IMG/VR virus record: IMGVR_UViG_3300037171_000055
Location: 1 to 40,780 of that record
Source of the DNA: a virus
DNA length: 40,780 nt
Direction: 5' to 3' (one strand)
A program made the position numbers and the translations under genes. The notes below the pieces were generated by a model. It made no database searches. It was given only the letters and a program-made list of their open reading frames with translations, and was not told where the DNA came from. Shown here one piece after another: positions 6,966 to 15,357 of the stretch. The first letter of the stretch is position 1. Each line of letters begins with the position of its first letter.

Positions 6966-7697
6966 ATGCCAGGAGAAACGACCGTAACCGCACCGCCCGC
7001 CGCCGCACCAGAAACGCCTCCAGTGGTCACTCCGCCCGCCTCCGCTCCCGTAGCGGCCCCCCCGGCAGTTACCGCCCCGCCTGCCTCACCACAGGCCGCG
7101 CCAGACGCACCTACATCGCTTTTGGGAGCCGCGAAAGTGGAGCCCAAACCCGGCGATCCGCCAGCGCCGGTCGTAACAGCCGGAGCCCCCGAGAAGTACG
7201 CTGACTTCAAACTGCCGGAAGGCGTCACCCTTGACGCGGCTTTGCTTGAAAAAGCATCGCCATTGTTCAAGGAGTTTGGTCTTACGCAGGATGCCGCGCA
7301 GAAGTTGGTTACTCTCCAAGCTGAAAGCTCCAAGTCGGGAATGGAGGCCGTAGTCCAGGCCGCGCAAGCCCAGAGGACCGCGTTTCTCGAAAGCGAGAAA
7401 GCCGCGACCCTCAAGGCTCTCGGCCAGGACTTCAAGACGGAGTTGGCCTTCGCCGCCAAGGCGCTAGATAAGTTCGGGAGCCCAGAGCTGCGGTCTTTAA
7501 TGGACCAGACCGGGTTCGGCATGAACCTGAAGATGACGCAATTCATGATCGCCGTTGGCAAGGCGATGGCCGAGGACGGTATGCCTGGTCCAGCCGGGAC
7601 CGGTCCGCAGGACACGACGGAGCGAACCTACGCGCAGATGTTCCCGAGTATGCACGACAAGAACGGGAACCTGCTACCGGAGTTCGTCAAAAAATAA
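6966..7697 (+). CDS. Capsid assembly scaffolding protein (putative)
   Basis: 243 residues. Residues 1-75 are low-complexity Pro/Ala/Val/Thr. Then comes a charged helical section (EKYADFKLPEGVTLDAALLE onward), typical of phage scaffolds, with an AEK-rich middle. It lies directly before the coat gene, the usual position. The C-terminus (MFPSMHDKNGNLLPEFVKK) is probably the coat-contact end by analogy with other scaffolds. An AGGAG site lies 6 bases before the ATG. Confidence 0.8.
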   Translation: MPGETTVTAPPAAAPETPPVVTPPASAPVAAPPAVTAPPASPQAAPDAPTSLLGAAKVEPKPGDPPAPVVTAGAPEKYADFKLPEGVTLDAALLEKASPLFKEFGLTQDAAQKLVTLQAESSKSGMEAVVQAAQAQRTAFLESEKAATLKALGQDFKTELAFAAKALDKFGSPELRSLMDQTGFGMNLKMTQFMIAVGKAMAEDGMPGPAGTGPQDTTERTYAQMFPSMHDKNGNLLPEFVKK

Positions 7698-7715
7698 AGC
7701 AAGGAGAGTAACCGT

Positions 7716-8819
7716 ATGCCTAACGCAATCGGAAATACGCAACTTACCCTTCTGGATCACGCCAAGCGTGTTGACCCGGATGGCAGCCTAAATCTGGCCA
7801 CCATCGTAGAGATGATGAACCGCGTCAATGCCGTCACCACGGATATGACCGTGTTCGAGTCCAACAGCGACAGCGGCCATACCACGACCATCAGAACCGG
7901 CCTGCCGGCTATCGCCTGGCGGCAGATCAACTTGGGGACGCAGGTTTCCAAGTCCAGCACCAAGCAGGTCCATTTCACCGCCGGTATGCTCGAAGGTTTG
8001 AGCCGGGTGGATGAGCGCCTGGTCGATATGGCCTCTGACGGTCCCGCGCTGCGGCTGTCAGAAGTCGGGCCGTTCATGGAGTCAATGGGTCAGACCATCA
8101 CGTCCACCATCTTCTATGGTGACACGCGAGTCAACCCGGACCGCTTCACTGGTCTATCGGCCTGCTATGCGAACCTCAACGCTTCGTATCAGCAGAACCC
8201 GGATGTCCTCAATAACCCGTCATCGACCCTGCCTGACTCTGGCAGAAACGTGTTCGATGCCAGCACCAACTCCGAAGGCGAGACCTTCGGAACGCCCAGC
8301 AACAACAACAACACCTCCATGTGGTTGGTGTGCTGGGGTGGTCAGGGTCGAGGTATCAGCGCGTTCTTCCCCAAGGGAACCCACGCCGGTATCGTCCACA
8401 AGGACAAGGGCCTCTGGCTCGTTGACGATGGCACTTCCCGGTCGGCGTCTTACTTCGCCTGGGTGGATCAGTACAAGGCCCAGCTCGGCCTCGCAGTCGA
8501 GGACTGGCGGCAGGCCGTCCGCATCGCGAACATCGACGTTGTGGCTCTCGCCTCCGCCGGAGACGACAACGATCAGTCCGCGAACCTGCTGAAGAACGCC
8601 ATCCAGGCCCACAACTACATCCAGAACCCCAACAACGGGAAGCTGGTGTTCTACTGCAACCGCATCGTCCACACCTACCTCGAAGTCAAGGCTATGCAGA
8701 AGTTCAACTCCATGTTGACCTTCGCGGAGCTTGAGGACGGGCGCAAGGTGGTCAAGCTGTGCGGAATCGAGATCCACCGCTGCGACGCGCTTCTCAATAG
8801 CGAATCGCAGGTGAGCTAA
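7716..8819 (+). CDS. Major capsid (coat) protein
   Basis: 367 residues. It resembles coat proteins of Bcep22/Bordetella BPP-1-type podoviruses: an N-terminal NTQLTLLDHAKRVDPDGS segment, then TIVEMMNRVN, a GHTTTIRTGLPAIAWRQINLG core around residues 50-70, and MGQTITSTIFYGDT near residue 125. These are expected in an HK97-fold shell protein. It is flanked by scaffold and cement genes and has a strong AGGAGAG site. Codons are biased to C-ending forms, as is common for a highly expressed gene. Confidence 0.9.
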   Translation: MPNAIGNTQLTLLDHAKRVDPDGSLNLATIVEMMNRVNAVTTDMTVFESNSDSGHTTTIRTGLPAIAWRQINLGTQVSKSSTKQVHFTAGMLEGLSRVDERLVDMASDGPALRLSEVGPFMESMGQTITSTIFYGDTRVNPDRFTGLSACYANLNASYQQNPDVLNNPSSTLPDSGRNVFDASTNSEGETFGTPSNNNNTSMWLVCWGGQGRGISAFFPKGTHAGIVHKDKGLWLVDDGTSRSASYFAWVDQYKAQLGLAVEDWRQAVRIANIDVVALASAGDDNDQSANLLKNAIQAHNYIQNPNNGKLVFYCNRIVHTYLEVKAMQKFNSMLTFAELEDGRKVVKLCGIEIHRCDALLNSESQVS

Positions 8820-8831
8820 GGAGTCAAGGCA

Positions 8832-9146
8832 ATGGCTTTAATCAATCCTTGCTATCCGAAGTTCATCAAAGGGCGCGATTCTCAGAACGGTCTAGCCGGA
8901 TACCTTCAGCATATGGTGAGGGCATTCGGGCAGGCTACTGTGGCCCAAAGTGGGACCACAATCGCGGTCAGTGACACGGACGCCTTGGCGTCCGATGTCA
9001 TTATAGCCAGTATGCAGGCGGCGAATGGCGCTACTTATGTCGGAGTCGCCATAACCGGCGGTACTGGATATACCTTCACGGTGAGTGGAACCGTTGGGTC
9101 AGGTGGGGCGGTTATCGCCTACATCCGGCTCAGGTTGCAGAACTAA
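8832..9146 (+). CDS. Small head-region protein, 104 aa
   Basis: The start follows AAGGAG. The C-terminal half is Gly/Thr/Ala-rich and beta-like (GGTGYTFTVSGTVGSGGAV), as in capsid decoration proteins. It sits between coat and Bbp16-like cement genes, so a head decoration or completion role is likely from position. No family recognised. Confidence 0.55.
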   Translation: MALINPCYPKFIKGRDSQNGLAGYLQHMVRAFGQATVAQSGTTIAVSDTDALASDVIIASMQAANGATYVGVAITGGTGYTFTVSGTVGSGGAVIAYIRLRLQN

Positions 9147-9171
9147 GTTTCCGAAAGGAAGGAGAATCAAT

Positions 9172-9696
9172 ATGTTTCTCGATGGACAAAATACGTTTAG
9201 CGCAGTAACGACGGGTGATGCTTTCACCGCCGAGACGGACAACGCGAGCGCCAATTACATTGACCAAGGGGTCAGTGGCTTGGCGTTCCGGGGCGAGGGC
9301 GGAGCTTACGTTGCGCCCTGGCTTATCGCCAAGGTGACTTCGGCGGCGGCCTTCGGCGGATCGGGCACTATCCAGATCGTGCTACAGGACGCCGTGGCGA
9401 CCTCAGCTACCAACGCGACTCCGACCGGATGGGCAGACATTGCCCTTGGCCCGGTCATCGCTGCTGGCGCGGCTGCCAATGCGTTGCTGTGCCTGATGCG
9501 CATCCCGCCGACGGCTCGGCGTTTCCTGCGGGTCGTCTACCGTGTCGGAACGGCCGTTGTCTCTGGCGGCAGCGTCCTCGCCTTCTTAACCCTGGATGCC
9601 GATATCGTTGACCAGGCGTTGAGGGACACGACCTACGCGGCGTTCGTGCAGGCCGGGCAGATCAAGGAGGATGCTGCATCCTTGGTCGATCAGTAA
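9172..9696 (+). CDS. Bbp16-like capsid cement protein
   Basis: 174 residues. The start at 9172 is chosen for the AAGGAAGGAGAA site; the frame is open further left without one. The pattern MFLDGQNTFSAVTTGDA, NYIDQGVSGLAFRGEG and a later RRFLRVVYRVGTA match the Bbp16-type cement or decoration family found after coat genes in BPP-1-like podoviruses. It would trimerise on the shell surface and stabilise it. Confidence 0.8.
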   Translation: MFLDGQNTFSAVTTGDAFTAETDNASANYIDQGVSGLAFRGEGGAYVAPWLIAKVTSAAAFGGSGTIQIVLQDAVATSATNATPTGWADIALGPVIAAGAAANALLCLMRIPPTARRFLRVVYRVGTAVVSGGSVLAFLTLDADIVDQALRDTTYAAFVQAGQIKEDAASLVDQ

Positions 9697-9795
9697 GCAA
9701 ATCCGCTCCGTGGGGTCCGGCTGGCGCTAGCCGGGAAACAAAACTGGCCGGATCCTGCGGGGCATAACCTAAGCAAAACAGGAGATAATAAATTT
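9697..9795. other. Intergenic region with small inverted repeat
   Basis: A 99-base gap after the cement gene. CCGGCT-GGCGCT-AGCCGG forms a 6-bp hairpin near 9718-9735 without a T-run. I see no promoter. It may stabilise or delimit the upstream coat/cement message. Confidence 0.3.
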
Positions 9796-10305
9796 ATGGG
9801 ATGGCCAAAAGGGCAGTCGAGAAAACCAGTGCAAACGCAGGAAATCAAGCCTGAAGTTAATGTCACCAGAGCGACCGAAACTCCGAAGGAAGGAGCGGCC
9901 CCGACAGTGACCATGACCGTTGCCGAAGTTCAGGCTATGATTGCCGATAGCGTCAAGAAGGGATTGGAGAGCCTGAATGCGATCCAGCCGATAGACGATA
10001 CCGGATTCTGGCAGGCAACGCGGAGAACGCAATCCGAGATATTCGGCTGCATCGAGGCCGACAGGATTATCTTCTTATCTCCGGAGCATGAAGAAAGGCT
10101 CGGGTTGAATAAGCCGATGAACCCGAAGTACACGCCCAACTTCAAGAAGCCGAATCAGCAGGACTTGCAGGAATCTCTCAGAAGGGGAGATATCACCGGG
10201 GCAGTCCCGCAACAGGACGGGATGGCGATCTTGCCGCCGTCGCATGTGAGCCAGAGCCTTGACCCGGAGAAAAACGACTTCCGGCTATTGAGCGCGAAGA
10301 GCTAG
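9796..10305 (+). CDS. Hypothetical structural-region protein, 169 aa
   Basis: Starts MGWPKGQSRK, an N-terminus seen in a variety of phage head-region proteins. A TMTVAEVQAMIADSVKKGLE helix follows near residues 38-58, then a hydrophilic C-terminal half ending NDFRLLSAKS. AGGAGA lies 11 bases upstream. Its position between cement and tail adaptor suggests a minor head component. Function unknown. Confidence 0.6.
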   Translation: MGWPKGQSRKPVQTQEIKPEVNVTRATETPKEGAAPTVTMTVAEVQAMIADSVKKGLESLNAIQPIDDTGFWQATRRTQSEIFGCIEADRIIFLSPEHEERLGLNKPMNPKYTPNFKKPNQQDLQESLRRGDITGAVPQQDGMAILPPSHVSQSLDPEKNDFRLLSAKS

Positions 10306-10315
10306 ACGCCAACGG

Positions 10316-10339
10316 GGGCGGGGGCTTTGGCCCTCGCCC
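10316..10339 (+). promoter_or_regulatory. GC-rich stem-loop before the tail operon
   Basis: GGGCGGGGGC-TTTG-GCCCTCGCCC forms a 10-bp stem with one G-U pair, very stable, without a T-run. It lies between the stop of the upstream gene and the Shine-Dalgarno site at about 10346. A processing or RNA-stability element separating head from tail messages is the simplest reading. Confidence 0.45.
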
Positions 10340-10356
10340 TCTGACGAGGGGGAGAC

Positions 10357-11076
10357 ATGGACGCCTCGATTACAAAGGTATCAATTTTTAATAAGGCACT
10401 TAGTCACATAAAAGTCGGAAACGTCTCATCCCCCGCCGAGCAATCCGAGGCCGCTTTCAAGTGCAACCTGTTTTATGACTGTGCCCGCAGATCCGCGCTC
10501 CGTGCCTGCGATTGGCGTTTCGCCCGCGTCCAGCGTCCATTGACGCTCCTGGGAGACATCAACACTGCCATTGCTAATCAAATATCCGCAAGCCCGCTGA
10601 ATAGCAAGTATTGGGACATCATCGACCAATTTGAATTTACCTACCTTTATCCAGCCGATTGCGTACGCATGGTAAAGGTCTATAACCCATACCATGCCAT
10701 TCATCCCGAGCCCTACGGTGATCGGCACATGGCGCATGGCAAAGAGGACTTCTTCGAGATCATGCGCTCTCCGGTAACAAACCAAATGGCTCTGGGCTGC
10801 AACCTTGAACGGGCTCGGTGCCACTACACGGTAAACATGCTCGACGAAAGCCAGTTCGACGACATGTTTCAGGATGCTCTAGGCTGGATGCTGGCTCTTG
10901 AACTCTGCATCCCTCTGACTGCTGACCAATCGCTTATGTCTGCGACCGGTGCGCTTGCTGAGAAGTTTATCGAGGAAGCGATGCGGAAAAACTATGGAGA
11001 GTCAACCGAGGTTCAGCCTCGCGAGAGTCCATACGAGCAGTGCCGAAATAATGGCGGCTGGGACCACGAGTACTAG
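10357..11076 (+). CDS. Tail tubular protein A / head-tail adaptor (T7 gp11-like)
   Basis: 239 residues. The N-terminus (SIFNKALSHIKVGNVSSPAEQSEAA) followed by a CNLFYDCARRSALRACDWRFARVQ helix is characteristic of the gp11-like adaptor family, which docks under the portal. A middle YLYPADCVRMVKVYNP and the C-terminal helices also fit. It is followed by the capsid staple and the gp12-like nozzle, so the order is standard. Confidence 0.8.
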   Translation: MDASITKVSIFNKALSHIKVGNVSSPAEQSEAAFKCNLFYDCARRSALRACDWRFARVQRPLTLLGDINTAIANQISASPLNSKYWDIIDQFEFTYLYPADCVRMVKVYNPYHAIHPEPYGDRHMAHGKEDFFEIMRSPVTNQMALGCNLERARCHYTVNMLDESQFDDMFQDALGWMLALELCIPLTADQSLMSATGALAEKFIEEAMRKNYGESTEVQPRESPYEQCRNNGGWDHEY

Positions 11077-11085
11077 GAGAACCAA

Positions 11086-11418
11086 ATGACCCACATGAAA
11101 CTGAGCAGCAAGGAAGCTACCGAGGCAATGCCGACTGCCATGCCAGAGAAGCCGGAATATCCTTACGGCCTTCGCCTGCGTCTGGAAAAAGAGGAGCTTG
11201 AAAAACTCGGAATCAAGGAACTTCCGAAGGTGGGAGAGATTTTTACCGTAGAGGCCAAGGCGCACGTTCTGAGCGTATCTGCCGGGGCAAGCCAGGAGCA
11301 TGAACACGCCTCGATGGAATTGCAGATCACGCATATGGGCTTGGGAGAAGATGGCGAAGTGAAGTCGGCTCACCTGGCGAAGAAGATGTACGGCGAGATG
11401 AAGGACGGAAATAAATAA
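11086..11418 (+). CDS. Capsid staple-like protein, 110 aa
   Basis: Contains MKLSSKEATEAMP near the start, then YPYGLRLRLEKEELEKLGI and LPKVGEIFTVEAKAHVLSVSAG, the pattern of phage capsid staple proteins, which bridge capsomers from the outside. The ATG at 11086 follows TAGGAGA. The last codon abuts the start of the next gene. Confidence 0.7.
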   Translation: MTHMKLSSKEATEAMPTAMPEKPEYPYGLRLRLEKEELEKLGIKELPKVGEIFTVEAKAHVLSVSAGASQEHEHASMELQITHMGLGEDGEVKSAHLAKKMYGEMKDGNK

Positions 11419-14247
11419 ATGGCGCAGACGCCGATCTTTAATCACCAGGTCAGTTTTGCCGCCGGTGAGCTATCGCCGGCGCTGGCCGCCCGCGTTGATC
11501 TCTCGAAGTTCCTCACTGGTCTAAAGACCGCTAGGAATGTTAATGTAATGCCGGGAGGCGGCGTTCGCAATCGTGCCGGTACCAAGTTCGTAGCGGCGGC
11601 GGGAGATTCAACGCATCAGGTCAGGCTCATCCCGTTTTCTGCCTCGGAGTCACAGACCTACGTCATCGAGCTGGGACATTACTATGCCCGCTTCTACACC
11701 AATGGGGGGCAGGTCCAGGTATCGGCGGCAAACGCATGGTCTGCTTCCGGAACTTTCTATCCAGTCGGGACGTTCGTAAGCAACGGCGGGACCATATATT
11801 ACTGCATCACGGCCAATACTTCCGGATCGACGTTCTCCGGGGATGCGGCCTATTGGCGGGCACAGACCGTCTACCAGATCGTCACGCCGTGGGCCAGCAC
11901 CGATATTTTCATGCTCAAGTTCGCGCAAAGCGCGGACGTTATGTACTTCGCGCACCAGAGTTATGCTCCGCAGACTTTGACATTTTATAGTTCGACCAAC
12001 TGGCAGATTGCGGCATACTCTTTTCTTTCCGGGCCATTCATGGATGAGAATACAGGCCAGAGCAACACGATCACACCGAGCGCAGCGACGGTCACTAACA
12101 CAAACGTACCGATCACCTATATCAGCGGAGGCACCTGGGGCAGTTCCAGCCAGGTAAACCCGATCACCGTCAACGTGGCTTCAGTCTCGAATCTTTCCGT
12201 CGGGCAAGCGATCACGGTCACGGGGATGAATGGCACCTTCGCGACCCAGCTCAACGGAAATAAGTTCTATATCCTTTCGATCACTACTCTAGTTCCTGGA
12301 TCGTCTTATCTGATCACCTTATCTTACACTCCTGGAGGTCAACCGGTCTACCCGGCTCCAGCCGTATCGGCGCAGGAGTACGTTCCAACATCATCTAACC
12401 TTGAAATCTCTGGGACAATAACCCTGAGCGCGTCAGCGAACGTGTTTGTTTCCGGGCACGTCGGGGCATTGTTCCAACTCGTTAGCACCATAATCGCCAA
12501 TACCATTACATTCTCACCCACGGGAACCGGTCAAACTTCTGCCGCCGTTCAGTGCGGACATAATTGGAGCATAATAACCTCCGGGGCATGGGTGGGGCAG
12601 TTAAATGTCCAGGCATCCATTGACGGAGGAACTACTTGGTCTACGATTCAGGCCTTGCAATCGGCGGCGGTTAATGACAATTTCACGACATCTGGAGACA
12701 CCGGATTCGATCAATGTCTTATCAGAGTGACTTCATCTGGAACATGGACATCAGGAGGCGGCGGCTGCGTGGTCGATCTATCAACTCTGTCATTCGATTG
12801 GATAGGAGTCGTCCAGATAACATCCGTGTCGAGCCCACTTTCTGCCACGGCAACTATTCTGCCTATTGGTAAAAACGATACTGGCCTAGCCAACACGAAC
12901 GCAACCTGGCAATGGTCAGAAGGTTCGTGGTCCACCTATCGCGGTTGGCCGGGGTCAGTGTGCTTCAACAATGACCGCCTCTGCTGGGGTGGGACGCCAA
13001 CGGAGCCGCAGACTGAGCAACTAAGCCGAACCGGGAGCTACAATGATTTCAGCACGTCCGAGCCCGCGCAAGCCGATGACGCTTTCTCAATCGTGTTGCC
13101 CTCGCGCACCTTGAACGCTATCCAGAATATCGTGATGATGCCGCAGGGTCAGCTTGCCTTGACCACGGATAGCGAATGGCTAATCCAGCCTGGGACACAA
13201 GGGCTATCGGCAAGCTCGGTTAGCACCTTGCTTCAGGGAGTCCGTGGCAGCTCGGCTATCGCCCCGGCTATCATCGGCATTGAGATGATGGTAATACAGC
13301 GCATGGGATCAGTAATGCGGAACTTGATTTATCAGCTTGCGGTAAATGGCTACATGGGCGACAACATCAGCATTATCTCCCAGCATCTTTTCACTGGCTA
13401 CACGATATCAGAGATGGCCTACGCGCAGGAGCCAGACAGCATCTTGTGGACCGTGCGTAGTGACGGCGCCCTGCTATCCTGCACCTACATGCGCGACCAG
13501 GAATTGAACGCCTGGACGCATCATGACACGCAAGGAACTTTTGAGAGTATTTGCACCATCCCTGACTACACGGACGGCTACAGTCAACCGTGGTTCGTGG
13601 TCAATCGGACGCTCAACGGCCAGACTGTCCGTTGCATCGAGTACATGGTCTGCCGGGACATGGGAACCGATCCGCGCTATCAATACTTCGTTGACTGCGG
13701 CTCTACCTACAACGGTGCGGCCACGGCCAGCATAACCGGCCTGGGATGGCTCGCAAACATGCCCGTAGCGGTCCTGGCAGACGGGAACGTTGTCAATGGA
13801 CTCACGGTCTCGGCAGGGGGCGTCCTGACGCTCCCAGCAGCCGCCTCGATAGTCCAGGTCGGCCTACCGTTCGTCTCAGACATAGAAACGCTCCGCATTG
13901 AGTCTCCGTCTCCTTTCTGGGTCCAGCCTCCGGGAACCGCGCAGGGCCGCAAGATTGCCATACCACAGGTAACGCTCCGCTTCTGGAACTCACGCGGTGG
14001 TTGGATTCGGGATATGTCGCAGACGACGCCCGATCCGGCCAGCACCGGGACGGATGGATTCTTGGAGATCAAGCAGCGGTATGCCAGCGACCCGCCAGCG
14101 GCGGCAATGCCTCTAAAGACGATGGACTATCCCGTGCAACTTGGCGGCGGGTATGAATTTGGGGCGCACATGATGTTGCGCCAAGTGGACCCGCTCCCCA
14201 TGTGCTTGCTCGCTTTCTTCCCCAAGTGCGTTTACGGTGAGAACTGA
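11419..14247 (+). CDS. Tail tubular protein B / nozzle-like protein with inserted carbohydrate-binding-like segment
   Basis: 942 residues. The N-terminus (NHQVSFAAGELSPALAARVD, then RNVNVMPGGGVRNRAGTKFV) is the signature of the gp12-type nozzle family of podoviruses. Residues about 105-145 (WSASGTFYPVGTFVSNGG, then a YWRA end) look like a CBM5/12-type carbohydrate-binding insert. Residues about 205-475 are Ser/Thr/Val-rich beta-structured inserts. The family core resumes around residue 490 (SWSTYRGWPGSVCFNNDRLCWGG split). It would form the tail tube tip and may touch host glycans. Confidence 0.8.
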   Translation: MAQTPIFNHQVSFAAGELSPALAARVDLSKFLTGLKTARNVNVMPGGGVRNRAGTKFVAAAGDSTHQVRLIPFSASESQTYVIELGHYYARFYTNGGQVQVSAANAWSASGTFYPVGTFVSNGGTIYYCITANTSGSTFSGDAAYWRAQTVYQIVTPWASTDIFMLKFAQSADVMYFAHQSYAPQTLTFYSSTNWQIAAYSFLSGPFMDENTGQSNTITPSAATVTNTNVPITYISGGTWGSSSQVNPITVNVASVSNLSVGQAITVTGMNGTFATQLNGNKFYILSITTLVPGSSYLITLSYTPGGQPVYPAPAVSAQEYVPTSSNLEISGTITLSASANVFVSGHVGALFQLVSTIIANTITFSPTGTGQTSAAVQCGHNWSIITSGAWVGQLNVQASIDGGTTWSTIQALQSAAVNDNFTTSGDTGFDQCLIRVTSSGTWTSGGGGCVVDLSTLSFDWIGVVQITSVSSPLSATATILPIGKNDTGLANTNATWQWSEGSWSTYRGWPGSVCFNNDRLCWGGTPTEPQTEQLSRTGSYNDFSTSEPAQADDAFSIVLPSRTLNAIQNIVMMPQGQLALTTDSEWLIQPGTQGLSASSVSTLLQGVRGSSAIAPAIIGIEMMVIQRMGSVMRNLIYQLAVNGYMGDNISIISQHLFTGYTISEMAYAQEPDSILWTVRSDGALLSCTYMRDQELNAWTHHDTQGTFESICTIPDYTDGYSQPWFVVNRTLNGQTVRCIEYMVCRDMGTDPRYQYFVDCGSTYNGAATASITGLGWLANMPVAVLADGNVVNGLTVSAGGVLTLPAAASIVQVGLPFVSDIETLRIESPSPFWVQPPGTAQGRKIAIPQVTLRFWNSRGGWIRDMSQTTPDPASTGTDGFLEIKQRYASDPPAAAMPLKTMDYPVQLGGGYEFGAHMMLRQVDPLPMCLLAFFPKCVYGEN

Positions 14248-14248
14248 T

Positions 14249-14722
14249 ATGATCTTCAAAAGCGGAATTGTTGAGATTCGCCAGGCCAAAAAAGAGGACA
14301 TCAAGGAATTGAGAAACCATCTACGCATCGAGGATCATAGGGAAGTCATGCTGTCTGGATTTCACAATAACGAAGCGGCCCTGGAGCATGGGCTGGCGAA
14401 CTCTACGGAATCCTACACCGTATTGGTCGAGGGAAAAGTGTCTGCCATGTTCGGCATAAATCCCAGGACATTGCTCGGCGCGGAAGCCGTGATTTGGTTT
14501 CTTGGAAGACCTGAAATGGCGCGCATCAAAAAGACATTCATGCGGGTGAGTCGGTACATAGTCAATGAATGGCGTCGGAGATACTTGGTCCTCTACAATG
14601 TGGTCCCGCTTGACTATGCCAAGTCCCTAGCATGGCTCCGCTGGCTCGGAGTCAATGTTGACAAGACCGTAACCATAGGCGGGAAGGAATGGCAGCTTAT
14701 GGCTTTCGTGAGGGAGGCGTAA
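14249..14722 (+). CDS. gp13-like internal virion protein (DUF2833/GNAT-like)
   Basis: 157 residues from the ATG at 14249, one base after the preceding stop. It has a degenerate GNAT-like layout: an N-terminal IRQAKKEDIKELRNHLR, a central SYTVLVEGKVSAMFGINP strand pair, and a C-terminal LAWLRWLGVNVDKT as in T7 gp13/DUF2833 proteins. T7 gp13 is a virion or assembly protein of the ejection apparatus, and acetyltransferase activity is not established for the family. Followed directly by the gp14-like gene. Confidence 0.75.
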   Translation: MIFKSGIVEIRQAKKEDIKELRNHLRIEDHREVMLSGFHNNEAALEHGLANSTESYTVLVEGKVSAMFGINPRTLLGAEAVIWFLGRPEMARIKKTFMRVSRYIVNEWRRRYLVLYNVVPLDYAKSLAWLRWLGVNVDKTVTIGGKEWQLMAFVREA

Positions 14723-14723
14723 T

Positions 14724-15347
14724 ATGGGAGCCCCAGGACTTGCCCCAGGACTTATAGCGGGCGGCATGGCGGCGGGCGGCATAATGTCCGCTATCGGCCA
14801 GAAACAGAGCGCGACCGCGCAGAGCAATTACTACAACTACCTTTCAGCCACTTCGACGATGAACGCGGGTCTTGCGACCGCTGCCGGTGTTGCCAACACG
14901 CAAGCCGTAGGTGTAGAGGCAGCAAATGAAATGCGGCAATCGGTAAACCGGAAGTATCAGACCATCGGGGCTCAGAAGGTGGCGATGGTTGGAGGCGTCG
15001 GCGGCTCATCTCGTAGCGCCCAGCAGATTATAGGAAATACTGCGAACCTGGCGAATCAGGACGAGGAAGCAATCAATCTCAACGCCGAGATGAAGGCAAA
15101 GGCCATCTTTGCCGGTTCCCAGACGGCGGCGTTCAATGCCACTTCCCAGGCTGGTGGCGATATCCTGGCTGGCTCGAACATCAGGGCCGCTCTTCCCTTT
15201 CAGATGGGGAGCAGCTTGCTTGGCGGGGCAACGCAGTCTGCTAGCCAATACGCCATGATGTCTATGTACATGGGCGGGAACAACATAACCAGCCCCAATT
15301 ATTCTACTCCTTGGCCTTCAAATATGGGGTCGTCTTTTACGCCATGA
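14724..15347 (+). CDS. gp14-like internal virion (ejection) protein
   Basis: 207 residues. The N-terminus is Gly/Ala-rich (LIAGGMAAGGIMSAIGQ), likely a membrane-active helix. It is followed by an Ala/Gln helical body (NEMRQSVNRKYQ, then GGVGGSSRSAQQIIGNTA), the pattern of T7 gp14-family virion core proteins that insert in the outer membrane during DNA ejection. The order gp13-14-15-16 is conserved here. Confidence 0.7.
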   Translation: MGAPGLAPGLIAGGMAAGGIMSAIGQKQSATAQSNYYNYLSATSTMNAGLATAAGVANTQAVGVEAANEMRQSVNRKYQTIGAQKVAMVGGVGGSSRSAQQIIGNTANLANQDEEAINLNAEMKAKAIFAGSQTAAFNATSQAGGDILAGSNIRAALPFQMGSSLLGGATQSASQYAMMSMYMGGNNITSPNYSTPWPSNMGSSFTP

Positions 15348-15357
15348 GGACACTATA

